Positions 30,146-43,152 of a stretch of DNA of 64,000 bases are shown piece after piece. The DNA comes from Beverwykella pulmonaria. Lineage: Eukaryota > Ascomycota > Dothideomycetes > Pleosporales > Melanommataceae. The translations under genes were made by a program, and so were the position numbers. Positions within the stretch are counted from its first letter, which is position 1. Every line of letters starts with the position of its first letter. The DNA is taken from contig BCHH01000002.1 of assembly GCA_001599595.1 (NCBI GenBank), forward strand, positions 5,021,317 through 5,085,316, read 5' to 3'. Below the pieces are notes generated by a model that worked only from the letters and a program-made list of their open reading frames with translations, did no database searches and was not told the origin of the DNA.

Positions 30146-32383
30146 ATGGCCGGCCGCTTCGTGAGAGCTTCCAAATACCGTGAGTGGTGTCTTGTGCCCG
30201 CCCTCAGCTGCGCTTACATCTAACAAATACCCTCCAGGTCACGTCTTTGGACGGGGAACAAAGAAGGTACGCACTCCCAATGACTGTGAATGCTTCGTGG
30301 AGATGCGCTGACTTGCTTGCGCAATAGGAACAATGCTACGACAACCTCCGCATCTCGACGAATGCATGGGATACAAATCTGATCAAGGTCAGCCGAAGCC
30401 CAATTCCAAACCGCGGTTAGAACGCACACGCTGAGACAAAGACAGGCAAACCCCGAATACCTCTCAGTCAATTGGGAATCCAGCGGTGGAGGCGCATTCG
30501 CCGTCATTCCTCTCAACGAGAGAGGCCGCGTTCCGGAGCAGATACCCCTCTTTCGCGGACACACCGCTGCTGTCCTCGACACCGACTGGTACGAGCAAAC
30601 TACAGTCAAAAGACCTGGAGATTCGGTGCTGATAAGTGCGCAGGAGTCCGTTCGACGATTCGCTCATCTCCTCAGCTTCTGATGATGGCAAGGTGGGTTA
30701 ACTTGCAACACACACACACAATAGAGGGAGATGCTCATTGAGACAGGTCTTTATTTGGAAAGTACCGGAAAACTTCACCGTCTGGACCGATGCCGAGGAG
30801 CCAGCTGATGTTTCTCCTGTAGCCAGACTTTCCGGGCACATGAGGTTCGTTTCTGCCCCATCCTTATAATTGAATCGCATCTAACATTAGCGCAGGAAGG
30901 TCGGCCATGTTCTCTTCAACCCCGCCGCCGAGAACGTCCTTGCTAGCTCATCTGGCGACTATACCGTCAAGATCTGGGATGTCGAGGCCGGGAGCGCCAA
31001 GCTCACTCTCAAGCACAAGGACATCGTACAATCTCTATCGTGGAGCGCCGATGGGTCCCTGTTGGTTACTACGAGTCGCGACAAGAAGCTTCGAGTGTGG
31101 GATGTGAGGCAGGAGAAGCCTGCCCAGGAGGTTGCTGGACATCCAGGAGCCAAGAGCAGTCGTTCAGTATGGCTAGGCGAGCACGACCGGATCGCCACCA
31201 CTGGCTTCTCGCGCATGAGCGACCGTCAATTAGGTCTATGGGACATGCGGAATCCAGTGGAGCCAATTGGAGGGTTTCAGGTTTTGGATTCTATCTCTGG
31301 TGTCTGCATGCCGTTCTGGGATGACGGGACGCAGTGCTTGTACCTCGCCGGAAAGGGGTGCGTAGTCAGTTTTCCTATTCTGTTTGTGCATTTGCTAACT
31401 GCACTAGTGATGGCAACATTCGATACTACGAATACGCGAATGACAAGTTCGAGTATTTGTCCGAATACCAGTCGCCCGATCCCCAACGTGGCATTGCATT
31501 CCTACCCAAGCGCGGCATTAACTTGCATGAGAATGAAGTGCTTCGCTGCTTCAAGACCGTCAAGGACGGATATGTCGAGCCTATCTCCTTCATCGTTCCC
31601 CGTAGATCGGAAATGTTCCAAAGTGACATCTACCCACCCTGCACAGGTCTCAACCCAGGCACGACGGCGGCAGAGTGGTTCGGTGGAAAGACAGCTCTGC
31701 CTCCCAAAATCTCCCTGGAAAGCGTGTATGACGGTGGTGCGCCAGAGGAGGTTCCGTCGGAACATAAGCCACCTTCGGCATCGGCATCTGCACCCACACC
31801 ATTGCAGAGCCCGCCACCTACGAAGATCGAGGCACCAAAACCGGCACCAGTAGCTGCACCGGTTGCCTCGCGTGAACCTCCCCCATCTTTGACGGACAAC
31901 AAACAATCTCTCGCCTCTCAAGCTTCCAAATTTGCGGACAAGGAAGAAGACGAGTCGTCCGACGACGCGTCGAGTTTCGAAGAAGTTCCAAAGCCAGTTC
32001 AACGTCCAACGGTTAGCGCTGCTCGACAAGAAGAAAAGACGCATGGATCCACGGTAACAAAGGAATCCGAACCGCCCAAGCCTACGCCCGCACCTACAGC
32101 CGCTCCTGCCAAAGCATCTCCTCCCCCCGAGACTACCCCTGCGCCAATGGCGACTTCAGGTGCTGCAGCCAGTGCTGCAGCTGGTATCAAGGATCATCTC
32201 ACCGATATCAAAGCCACTCTACAGCAACAGAACAAGATCATGTCTGATCAATCCGATCAAATCGCGCTCCTAATGCGCGAAGTGAACCAGCTTAAAGTCA
32301 AGATTGGCGCACAAAGCTCAGAGCGGGAAAAGGATGAGCGCATCCGAGAGTTAGAGCTTGAGCTTGAGGAAGCGAGGTCTTGA
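30146..32383 (+). CDS. crn1: Coronin, actin-binding WD40 protein
   Basis: Eight exons (30146-30179, 30238-30266, 30328-30387, 30446-30588, 30644-30692, 30747-30844, 30896-31357, 31408-32383) separated by seven GT-AG introns of 50-61 bases encode 616 residues. The N-terminus MAGRFVRASKYRHVFG and the WD40 blades (GHTAAVLDTDW, SASDDGK VFIWKVPE, SSSGDYTVKIWDVEAG, TTSRDKKLRVWDVRQ, PFWDDGTQCLYLAGKG) are diagnostic of coronin, followed by the conserved extension EPISFIVPRRSE. Then comes a long Pro/Ala/Glu-rich linker and a C-terminal coiled coil (about 555-616) for oligomerisation. Coronin bundles F-actin and regulates Arp2/3 at cortical patches. Intron richness near the 5' end is usual for this gene. 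Confidence 0.95.
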
Positions 32384-34473
32384 ACAATCTCTCCTCAAGA
32401 CTGTCAAAGGCTTGATCGGCAGAGCAAGCTGACTCTTCAGTAGTTTGTTCCTCAAAAATAACGTCGAGGAGACGGTGGATGGGCTCCAAGTGTTGTTATC
32501 AGGCGTTGGACAACTCAGGAGGTTATTGTCCCTACCGCGTCCGCGCCCGCCGCGGAGCTAAGGTACGTTGGTTCAGTGGACTTGTAGGTATTTGGGGGTT
32601 GTGTGATTGCGTGTTTGATAGCAGTTTGTTAGGGCAGATTGGTGTTTGAGGTGCTTCTTCGATAGCGGCATCTGGGGATAAATTGATTGTTTGTATTGCG
32701 ATTGATATTTTTCGTCTTGGTGACTATCATTGTAAGGGTTTCGATCCTCCAGATCATAGACACGGCTACATGCGCTAAACCACTGGGCCAAAAAGCATTC
32801 ACAATTTGAATCAACGCGATTCAGCTTGAGTAGTCGGTATTTATCCATGGAAAACGTACTGCGCCATTGCGCCATTCTTAAGCCCACACGTGGGCACATG
32901 CATGGGCCAAAAGGGCGAAAGGGCGAAAATGCAGATATCCTTGTGCCTTCTCCGAAACTCCTTTAATCCCCTCTTTTCTATTCACTGGTCTTTGGACACA
33001 TTGAAAGCATCGCAGGCCTCTGCCATTTATTCAAGTTTGGACCAGGGTCTAAGTACTTTTAACTATCTGCCTCTTAACTTTAGCACGATTTTGGTTAGCT
33101 TCTAAAGAATAAAGCTGCTACAGAGAGAGCGTAAAGTACCTCTAGAATATTAATTATATGTATATTGTATGGTATGAAAGATCTTAGCATTGCTCTAGGC
33201 GTCAAGCGTAATAGAGTTGTTGCTTCAGCATGAGTTATGAAAGCAGGGCTTAGTACATAACGTGTGCTCTAAGAAGGTAAAGCACCTGCTGCAGTACTTG
33301 CCCTGCATACATTAGTCTAGAAAGCGCCTATCGTAGGTAGGAATATAGTAAAAGATGTAGCAGTAGAAAGGCAGCAGCTAATGGCGTTAGAGTAAGCAAA
33401 AAACATGGTAGCAGCGTAAGATGTAAGAGGCAGGGTATCCTAGGGCGTTGATTCATAACTATACAGGCAGTTGGCTAAGTCTGTACCCTTGGACCTACTA
33501 ATAAGAGCGGAAGTCATATCTCAAAGGACCTCGTATCTACGGTGCAAGCAACGGCCGACAAAAAACCCGCACACCAAATCATAAAACCAACACCAACGCC
33601 AAAACTTTTACTTCCTTACAACAACACAACATTGTTAAGAGTTTATAATTTAATTCCTGCTTCGTTACTGGGGAGATGGGTGTTTCTTAGAGAGTTTGAG
33701 AATGCGCATTTTTTTTGTCACCGCGATGCTAAAGTAGATAAGTTGTAGATGGATTTGCAGGTATTGGACATGCAGCGAGGGGGACATGCAACCTAAGGGG
33801 CCTGCAGATCCTGTGTTAGTCTTTCAACCATCATGCAACTTGCTTCGGAGGGCGCGAGGTCATGCAGGCTGAGCCCTTGTTGCCAAGATTGTTGCCCACC
33901 TTAGCGAACGAATTCGAAGTAGCAAACACCGACGACATGAGGAGGAAGCATTTGAATAAGCACCACCAGGCGAATAAAGGCCCGCGTGAGAATGCAGGAC
34001 ACACCACAATTTCATCAACGAATAGAGAGTGTGGAAATTTATGCAAGTATGCCCTGCCCCACTTTGACTCCGCCCTACGCCCGCTCCAATGCGGGACGCG
34101 TCCTTATCTGAGGCTTGCCCAGACTAATTCTCATTCATTGCTTCACGAGCTAACGCGGTCGCCTGATCACCGAAGTAGGCTTCATTCGGTCTCGAGCCCT
34201 GGAGCGCAGAGCCGCATGCGTAGGTAGAGGATAAAGGCGCTGTCCGCCTGGTCTCTCGCCCCACGCCCCTCACACTCGTGTATTCAGTTGCTTTCTCTAC
34301 AGCTGGATTTTACAACGAAGGTCCTTTCATTTATCTACGTAGTACTATTCGTATACGCTTTCAATTTTCAACATATTCTTTTCATACCACCTGCATTCGA
34401 TCACCTTTCCCACCACAACTGTTACACTTGGTAAGCATCAAAATAGGCTTCTTGTCCACTCCCTTTCTAGGAA
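32384..34473. other. Gene-poor region with repeat remnants
   Basis: 2.1 kb downstream of coronin. It contains a SINE-like head (separate entry) and an AT-rich stretch at 33100-33740 that looks like mutated repeat sequence. The 121-codon plus-strand frame at 33862-34227 has no recognisable family. No gene supported. Confidence 0.4.
32730..32800 (-). repeat. Pol-III-type promoter pair, possible SINE head or tRNA relic
   Basis: On the minus strand, an A-box match TGGCCCAGTGG (32790-32780) is followed 43 bases on by a B-box-like GGATCGAAACC (32747-32737, one mismatch to GGTTCGANNCC). The 7 bases before the A box do not pair with the bases where the 3' acceptor arm should be, so it is not an intact tRNA gene. 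A tRNA-derived SINE or decayed tRNA is the likely explanation. Confidence 0.4.
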
Positions 34474-35590
34474 TCAGGTATGTCGCTGAAGTTCTTCTTC
34501 CCAGTCTCGCCGTTCGTTTTCAAAAGGGCTCATCGAGCCATCGTGGTACTGGGCGTTTTGTTCGTGAGGAGTTGACATATTGCTTACGACTGATGCCGAT
34601 GGGTTTGGCAGATCGTGCCGACGCTCCATCACGCTCCTTAACGGGTCAAACGATTGACTTGGGTATGGAATATACCCTCCATGGTGCACGTTATCGTTGG
34701 TGATCTGTAAGTTCGGTCCTCTATTCATGACTACTTCTTGTCAGTCGTATCTATTCGATAGTTCATATTATACTAACATACCTCCTAGACCTCCGTAGCC
34801 CTCAATGTCGTCTTGCTCCGTACCTCTAGCTTCCTCGTCTATATAACATCAGCCTAGTATCATCACTCGTGAGTCATTGGTGGTTGATGAACTGCTCTAT
34901 CCGTCTTAAGCTAATTTAATATGAACACAAGTCTTTCGGTTTGCTCTCTCAAACCCTAGAAGCCAACGCTTTTATTGAAGCGTTAGATACACAAGACTCC
35001 GCACCTTCTTCGGAATCGGTATGTAGTCTCCTTCCGTAGCTGATGACACAAGAGAGACAGAGCCACCTGCAATGAAAGATAGATTACCTTGATCAGGCTG
35101 TACCGTTGCTCCTCGATGTTGTACATAACGAAGGAGTACGAGCGTGGCCACCACACCAGCCGGCGCAGCCACAAGCAAGGCGAGGATTCCAACGATGTCC
35201 CCCGTCGATACTTTTCCTTTCTGCGATTGCGCTGTCGACTCAGCCAACACGATCGGAGCTGGAATTGCTACATGCCTTAGCGTTGGATAACTCCGCCGAC
35301 CAGGACAGCCCAAGGATGCTCGACGCTACCTTCCAATGGTAATAGAACTTACCATATTCCAGGATTGACACGTACAACAAGCAATACTTGATTAGATTGA
35401 GGAGTCTTCTCCCCGAAGATATCGAATTTATTGAACTCAGTGTTGTCTGAGCCGACTTCGACGGTAAAGTTGCCAGTGCCGGGTTCCTCTTCCAACCTAT
35501 TGTTAGCGGAGTCTCGTCACTTGTTCGGGAATGCTTACCGTGGGGGACGCCATAAAACTCATAGAGGAGCACATCACCTTTGGTTGAGAC
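34474..35590 (-). CDS. Putative single-pass membrane protein, multi-exon (model incomplete)
   Basis: Several coding-like exons on the minus strand can be chained only in part. Exon text: GDVLLYEFYGVPH (about 35580), then after an intron EEPGTGNFTVEVGSDNTEF and a strand-rich segment ending VVRVNPGIW (about 35490-35355), then STGDIVGILALLVAAPAGVV (35220-35100), a clear membrane helix followed by LRYVQHRG, and a tail with ARGTEQDDIEGYGGLG (about 34830-34790) and NRGPNLQITNDNV...DWEEELQRH (34725-34474, stop). The order outer domain, one helix, acidic/Pro-rich cytosolic tail suggests a surface sensor-type protein (Mid2/WSC-like plan), but no named family is recognised. Splice sites between the helix and tail exons were not resolved; it could also be decaying. 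Confidence 0.45.
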
Positions 35591-38100
35591 TTTGACTTGT
35601 TATAAAATCCACGACGCACCTCAAGGAGTAGCAATCATTTGCGGGGAGCACTGTGTCGGAACTAACTCGTACACTGCCTCGAATTCAACACATAGACTTG
35701 CACCCCTGGTCCAATCAAGGAAACCAAATAGTATCTGTGACTACTGGTGCCGCTGCTCTATGCGCGGTCTACAGATCCACAGTTCAAGCTCTCAACAGCC
35801 AATCATTCAGGCATAACTCAGACGGAATGTCTGACACCACCCACGCGATAAGAAGCCATGAATACGTCGCTTCTTTTAAACCTTTACCAAATATTATTTT
35901 CTTACTATTGATCAATACACTCCAGAAGTTGTTACCTCATCACGTTCTAAATATTTCCTTGTTTTGTATCAGTAACGGTCTCATTTCTGTTCGTTTCACT
36001 GGAGAGCTCACTTCATAGGGAGGTGGAAGTTGATAGCGCGGTTTTTGTCATATCGCCCATCTTCTTCCACATCAAATTGTCTAAGCCAATTTCATGATGT
36101 AATTTGAAAGGCCGATTTCAGTTTCTTCGCTGTTTGCATCAACCTTAGAGCTGCATATCAGCCGGGCTGAGTGCATGCTGGTTTTTGGTCACACCACCCC
36201 GCTTTCCGGTGAGGATTGGGCTTGCTAACTTCTTTTTGGGTTAACTCCTAGCCAGTGTTTTACGCGGAATTTCAATTTGTTCGGCCGCGAATTCTCCATC
36301 GCTACGCGTTCAAGCTCCTTAGAGAATCACTCATCCATCCCGATGGCTACCGCGAAAAGAGTCGCTGATCAAATGACATTGCATTAAGGCTATCAGCATC
36401 TTCATTCAATATTGACTGTCACCTCGACGCACAAATCAGCATTCTGTCTAATAAGGCTTTTGACACGCGAGGATCACCGACTGCGCCTTCGCCCACCACT
36501 TCTTCCCACACCCCTCATGATGACAGAGTGATAACGATATATGCAGATTCAAGGTACAGCTACGAAATTTCATAGCGCTTTGATGCGTCTCTGTTGCAGT
36601 GAAAATTTCTCATTGGTGCCGGTAATCTCGAGGTTCGAGGTTTTTGCTTTTTTGGTGGGATAAACGAGTAACACGGCACTACGATGCAGGCCCCCTCTTC
36701 TCAAGTATCCTGAGGCAAGCACTTCAAAAGTAGGGCTACGAATCGGATAAATTGGAAGCCCTGTTCAAGGGTGCGCAAATGGTCTGATTCACAAGGCTGA
36801 GGATGCATCTGCATGACTTAGCTTATAGATATCGCTTCACCCAAGAAGGGGTTGCGTCAAAAACCACGTATGTGGTTCAGAAAATCGCTCAGATTTCACC
36901 GGAAATGCGGCAGTGTGGGAGGAAGACACTGCGGTCAATATGTCATAGTCGAATCTTGGAAATCGAGATCGCAATGAACACAGAACACAACGGAAGGCCG
37001 ACAAGGTGGTGTAAAAGTAACAGCGGTTTGTGTTACATCAAGGAGATGCTTTGATTGAGTCGCTATCATGAAGATTGCGGAGGAATAAATTCTTTCACGC
37101 GAGACTCTCTGATACGCCTTGTAAAGTATGATTATATGAACAAAGGAAAGAGAAAGATATCAGCAAGTATACCTTGGAGACAGCTGGCGGAGTTGGGCTT
37201 CAGGATAGAATCTGTTAAAATCTAAAAGGTCAAAGATATTTTGTGAACTAGTCAGGTCCAGGGCTAAGGATGATGGGATTAAAAACTGTTCGCCATATGA
37301 GAGAAATGCAGTATCGTGTCCCCCTGGTGCACTTATCGTATCTTCATGTTTTTGCAAACTGATACTGGAAGCATATACGGATGTTTCTGGTGCACGATGC
37401 TGAAATTTTTGAGCCTCAAGACGGGATTGAATCTTACACACGGATAGAGCGTCAGGTTGTGGGAGAGACTGGGTTGAACTTTATGAAATAATAGCTTCAG
37501 CGACTACAGTCTTTCAATATTGCAAAACGCCAACCACTAGGTAGAGTACAATCAAAACCGAATATTCAAAGCATTCCGCAGATGTCAAAATGCTAACATC
37601 AATTTCAAATACACCACGACCCAACAATGCAAGCTACACGTTCTGCCGTGGCTTTTGGAAGACCTAAAGATAACCACTACAAGTACATCCTAGAGTTCCT
37701 TCCTGTTCAAATTTCCCCTAGAAAACACCCTCTAGCTTTTAAGGTTAGGTCTTGCCTTATCTTCAAGCTGCCCTCAGGTCTCACGTGCTTCCTTGTCATG
37801 CGTAAAATGATGTCGCGCCGGAGGAAACTCACTTCACTTCATCTGCCTCGTCTCATCTCCTGTTTCGAGTCGTACAATATCAATCTACATAACCTCTTTC
37901 GCAAGCAATTCCTATTACCTGTTGCCCTACAATATCTGCTTCAGCATCTGCTCTCACCAGCAATTTTCGAAGCGTTGTCTCCTGTCATGGTTTCTCGTCT
38001 CCGCTGCAACGTCTTCACCTTAGTCAATCTCCTACAATCTTCTTAGTCAAGACTGCCTCAAAGCAGACTGCCACATAATTCATATAAACATCGACCGAAA
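35591..38100. other. Gene-poor region
   Basis: 2.5 kb. It may include further 5' exons of the membrane-protein gene (35600-35800). Short open frames (37160-37441 minus, 37627-38046 plus) show no recognisable family. No RNA gene or structured repeat was seen. Confidence 0.4.
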
Positions 38101-38101
38101 A

Positions 38102-38470
38102 ATGCTCGCCAAACTCATACTAGCCATCCTCCCCTTCCCACGCACCCTCGCCTGCGCACCACCCTGAAACGCGGCCTACTCCACCACCCTCACAATGCTC
38201 AACTAGCGCTACCCGATCTACCCCACCTCACCAAGCCGCTTCTTCATGCTTGCACACCAATTAACCCTACAAATCGCCACACAAGTCTAGTTCACCGCGC
38301 TTCCGCTTACAATATACACCTACTATCTCCACTTCATCCTTTCCTCAACTTACACCAACACCTACCGGCCTATAAATAATCTTCAACGTGTGCTCAGTTA
38401 CGCGCGAGGCTGGGGCGTCGGCGGTATGGGAGACGTACGAAGGGAATAATGAGACTGTGGTGGTGGGCAT
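38102..38470 (+). pseudogene. Decayed reading frame with a signal-peptide-like start
   Basis: From the ATG at 38102 the frame reads a secretion-signal-like start (MLAKLILAILPFPRTLACAPP) and then coding-like text, but is cut by TGA at 38165, TAG at 38204 and TAG at 38288. Ignoring these, it stays open to about 38460. Family not recognised. Could be a chance frame, since the sequence is C-rich and repetitive in composition. Confidence 0.3.
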
Positions 38471-38603
38471 GTAGGCTTATAAACAGTTGGGCCTAGAGCG
38501 CATGGGTTAGCGTACGATTAATCTTCGGCCTTACGACTTTCCAATTTCGAGAATCATTGTGTCGAATTCAAAAGACTTCTAGAATACAGTGCCGTGGAAA
38601 GGA

Positions 38604-40390
38604 CTACGGTAATGAAAGCTTCTTCTGCTTGCCTTCTTCCAGCCCGCCCTCCGACACGCTCTTCCACAACGGCTCCAGATCCGTCTTCCAAAAGTCTCCA
38701 AGATAGGTCATCATCTCTTCATAGTTTTCTTTCCCTATCATCTTCCTCACAGCCCAAACAAAGGTCTTTAGTAAGTTCTCTTTTCCGACCCAGAACACTG
38801 GCACCGACAATACCGCAGACATTTTATTACCGCCTATCCAGTACTGTGCCACAGTATAGACTAAGCTGTTCAAAAACCCTACGTGATCTTCCAACACGCC
38901 TTGCTTGTCGTTTCCCATATCAACAATTGCATCTGAGCAGCGCTCAAGAGACTTTTTGCTGGACCACGGCATGCCATCTTTACAGTAGAGAAGCCAAAGC
39001 CGCGCCTCGATTTCATCAAACAGTTGGTCCACCCGGGAGAAGAAATTGCGGCGCCAGAAGATCCACGAGCCATCCTGGACGCCCTTCTCTATCCTTTCAT
39101 ATTTCGTATTTTCCGGCGGTATCACATCCTCGCACAACACAAGATTTCCGAGTGCTTCCTGCCGTATGCAGTTCCTGAGGTCCGTGCAGACCTGGTGTTC
39201 GACTGAGCAGCCGACTGGCGTAGCAGAGTCTACGCGCGCTTTGATATCTTTGGAGATGTAGAGTGTGGGTGCCCATATCGCCCAGTCTTGGTGTTCCTCG
39301 CGATGCACGGAGGTCTTAGTGCTTGTCAGGTCGAAGCGCGTGTCCTTGAGGATGTAATTCAGCTCTTTGGCGAAGGCGTACATGTCTGCATCAGATGCAG
39401 CATGAAGGCGGAGAATGAGGCGCGATTTACCCGTCATCAGCCGTTTCCCCGCCCCCTTTCGCTGTTTATACATGTCTTCTCGTACCTTGACAAACATTTC
39501 GATTCGTGCTAGGTCTGGCTTTGCCTCCACATAGATGGGTTTCGGCGCCTTTCCATACTTGGGGGTGGAAGGCGTCCAAATATACGGGCTGGTGAGGTAC
39601 GGGAAGTCGATTCTGGGCTCGATGGTATGTCCAATTGGGTACGGGACTAAGCTGAATTGGTACCAAGAAACAGACAAAAACGAGCTAGTGTTGGTAATGA
39701 CCAAAGCATCGAAATTGCGGCTGTCAAATACGTCGTCGTCTTGTGCTTCGACTGTGCTAGCTATGACTGCAAAGTCTGTTGGGTACAGCAGGAACGGCTC
39801 TGCGTATTTGGCATTTCGGAGACCGGTGCTATTAATGGCTTTCTCGACCATCTGTTTCATAACGTTGTTTCTGTATATAAAGTCTGGCATCGAGATCCCT
39901 CCATATTCAAGTTCCGTGCCTGGATACCATTTCTTTATCTCATAGATAAGTTGGCGCAGGCTGTCTGTGATGATTTCGGTTTGTTGCTTTCTTAGGAAGA
40001 GGATGATTAGTCTAAAATTGATTCAGCCTCTTTCCATTGTGAAGTCCACCAAATGATGCCGAACCCTGGATTCGGATGCAGTGAAACCGCTCGCGTTGAC
40101 ACCTGCATCCACGCTATCATCAGGCGCCAAAAATCAAATCCGGGATGCGTTTTCAACATAGGCGTCAACGTCCCATTAGGGTGTTTCATCGCAAGAGAAA
40201 TGTAATCAGGTGCGATCTCGATGCCAAAGGCCGTCGCGCGTAGCTTTTCGACTGTAGCGCAGCCATCGCAATTTGGGGACGCGATGATGGAGTAGGAAGA
40301 ATCGGGATTGAGGTGGGTGTACTGGTATGCATGCGACAACGTGAATGATAGCAAGAAATTGAGCAGCTGAATGACAAAATTAGACCTCAT
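38604..40390 (-). CDS. Orphan secreted protein, possible degenerate actin/Hsp70-like fold
   Basis: Two open frames belong together: 40390 down to about 40010 and about 39995 to 38604. The first begins with a signal peptide (MRSNFVIQLLNFLLSFTLSHA) and holds FGIEIAPDYISLAMKHPNGT. The second holds QLIYEIKKWYPG, YGGISMPDFIYRNNVMKQMV, STGLRNAKYAEPFLLYP and DALVITNTSSFLSVSWYQF, then a 250-residue C-terminal region. The order of these segments recalls the nucleotide-binding half of Hsp70 (GID..., ITVPAYF, INEPTAAALA, LVFDLGGG), with the nucleotide-binding residues lost. The frames differ, so a short intron or a frameshift lies between about 40130 and 39995; no good junction was found. Function unknown. 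Confidence 0.5.
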
Positions 40391-43152
40391 AATGCAATGA
40401 GAAACCTGGAAATGCGACAGCAAAAGTGATCCCGAGATGGTGGTTGATGAGATGTTTGAGTGGCTTGGTCGTCGGATGTCTGCCTTGCGCTTACCTAATG
40501 CGTCAACAAATGTATAGAGGCACAACGCGTTGATGAAGTCTCACGAGCTCATATATTCTTGCCTTGACGCTGTTTGTAAAGGCTCTAGCATTTATTAAGG
40601 AATACTGCAAGAAATTCCAGCACATATTTAGAAGGATTGCTTTGTTTTACCAAGCTTTAGTGTATCTAATTGGGAAGCTTTTGCTCTATTCGTTCACGGA
40701 TACTACTTCTTTCGTGCTGTAACTGGTAGGCTAAGGATTTCGAAACTTATGCAAAAGTATAATAAATCTCAAGACAGGAAGATTATAAGGTCACGTGGTT
40801 GAACCCATCACATTGTTAGAGTAATAAAGTTTCTGGAGGTAAAGGAGAGTGCACGATTATTGCATGCCTAACGTTTTCATAGCAGCGACTCAACAGAACG
40901 GATCAATGGGAGACGGAAAGCATACATCGATGAACACAAGTTGGCACTCGGTTTCCCCACAATGCGAAAAGACTCCTAGTGCTTGAGCTCATGCTTATTC
41001 CTTACTGCCGTCATTGATTTCCACGTAATGCGCGGCTCGAATAACGACTCTTTGAGCACTTTCCTCGTCCCTAGATCTTTGTCCTTCTTCACCTGAAAAA
41101 CAGCATCTTCAAAAGTAGCCTCAGAACAACTGATGCACTCGTTAAGAACCCACTTCAGCACCTTTGCGTTCCTGCACTGTATGGACCTCAAGGATCTTAC
41201 ATATGTCGTTTTATATGAATCCCCGAGTTTCTCAAGCACAGCTTTGATGATGTCGATTGACCCGTTGCAGTATACATCGAATGCGCCCTTGAAGGGAGTT
41301 GGATCTACTGTCATCGTTGATTTTCAGTTCCGATCTACATAATTAGAGACTCGGAATAAACTATGGTGGCTGTATATTCACTGGCTCTATCGTATTTACT
41401 ATCATGCAGTAGACTAATAGCCTAATGGATCAATATCTTCGAGCTTGCTGGGAAATTCCTAGTCGCCTTTGTGCTCTACCCCAGTCTGGGATGAGTGTTG
41501 GAAAAGGTGATAGAAGTACTCCTTCTCTGTAATTTTGTTAGCTCTATTCTTGTGGTAAGCCTGTCTGTAGTAGAGAGGGGTTGGAGACGAGGCCAGGAAC
41601 GTCAAGCTGGATTAGCAAGAAGATGGTAGAAATGCTAATGGGGAAAATATTGCAAGAGGAGATGGCTAGAGTGTTAGGATATATAGACCTGATCGGTCTG
41701 ATAGAAGCACATCACAGCGACAGCGACAGAGACAGAGACAGCAGATAAACAATACCACGGAACCGTTTCACCTGGTGAAATCCATCCACCTCGCTCCCCA
41801 CCATACGATATTTTCGGCATGCCATGATTCTCGAGGGTCTCATTCTGCACGTTCGACATCTTTGAGTAGAAATTGAAGATTCGTAAGAGGCTTCGGTTTA
41901 TTCTGATACTTAAGTCCCCACTGATCGTCAGCCAATCGAACAATAGCAAGGAATGCGGGTGGCCATTCTGGGGTTGCATTCCTAGTTCGAAAACAGCCTG
42001 GAAATAATGCTGTCCTCATGCTGAAATATCAAGGTATTCCGGGATGCTCAATCAGCTGTCGAGTCTGTCGTGGTATTGAATCTCAGAACCATGGAAAGCG
42101 ACGCGTCTGGTGAACGGGACTGACACGGCCGATGTGTCTGACGAAGAGCTAGCATATAGATGGAGTAGCACACTAAATCATTTGGAAAAAAGACTCAATG
42201 GCCCATGAAATCCGTCGAAGAGGTAGCGGCCTACGAGTGAGTTACATAAGGTACAACTAATGAGATGTGAGCTGCGTTAGTAGAGTGAGGCGAGCCGTGA
42301 AGTGCAAATTGAATAGAGTCGGATAGAATTGAATAGTTACAGAAATATTAAAGAGCTTCAGGTACTTGTAGTAACGATGGAAGCAGTACTAGCAACGGAT
42401 ATGATGATGGTAGTGAAGGTGAGACACGGAGACGCTGTGGAGTGGAATTAACTTGTCGTTGCACAATTAAATCGAGAGCTCAATGGCGGCAAAAATCGAT
42501 TGTAAACGACTTCAGACACTTGTTTGGTATACAGATAACGGTAGTGAAGTGGAGAGATAAGTGATATGTGGAGTGGAGGGAGGAGAGGGGATCCATTAAG
42601 CAGTGAAGTGCGTCAGTAACTATCTGCATTATACAGGTGGCCCGTGCGCGTTTGTTACACAACAGGAACGAATTTTCATGCTTTAGCATGCCATAGTTAT
42701 TTATCCTAACATTGCTATGAGAACGTCTCAAGAGATAGAATTCTGCTTGAAGATTATAACCAATGTAAGATATGCAGCAAACACGTATCGTGTCCACAAT
42801 CTCTCAATCTACACAACCGAAATCATATACTGTATGGCCCCACGTCTAGAGAGAAGAACAGGGGCAGTAAAAGGGCTAAGTCAGGGACTAGAGAATCAAC
42901 TTTACCCTAATTACCACTATTGTATGTGCCAGCAGGACTTATACGAATCCCTAGATATCCTTGTAGACACGTCTCGTCGGACGTGATGGGTTCATGCAGT
43001 AATTCAACGAGATCCTCTCTCATTACAATCTGATATCTAAAGCTAACACACGAAGACGCCAGGCCCTCCAATTTTCCAGCACAAACCAACACAAGCAAGC
43101 GAAATCATATACCGGGTATTTATGCTCCACAAACTAATCCACTACGAAATCT
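40391..43152. other. Gene-poor region
   Basis: 2.8 kb between the orphan secreted gene and the lipase gene. Apart from one small hypothetical frame (separate entry) nothing is supported. Composition is mixed; no transposase text, RNA gene or structured repeat was seen. Confidence 0.4.
40976..41314 (-). CDS. Small hypothetical protein
   Basis: 112 residues, with helical segments (GSIDIIKAVLEKLGDSYK, NAKVLKWVLNECISCSE) somewhat like a worn ankyrin repeat. It could be the tail of a decayed ankyrin gene. No partner exon found; may be non-coding. Confidence 0.25.
   Translation of the reverse strand: MTVDPTPFKGAFDVYCNGSIDIIKAVLEKLGDSYKTTYVRSLRSIQCRNAKVLKWVLNECISCSEATFEDAVFQVKKDKDLGTRKVLKESLFEPRITWKSMTAVRNKHELKH

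Noticed and set aside
37627..38046. 139-codon plus-strand frame
   Set aside because: Leucine/arginine-rich composition without domain, signal peptide or splice partners; not distinguishable from chance.
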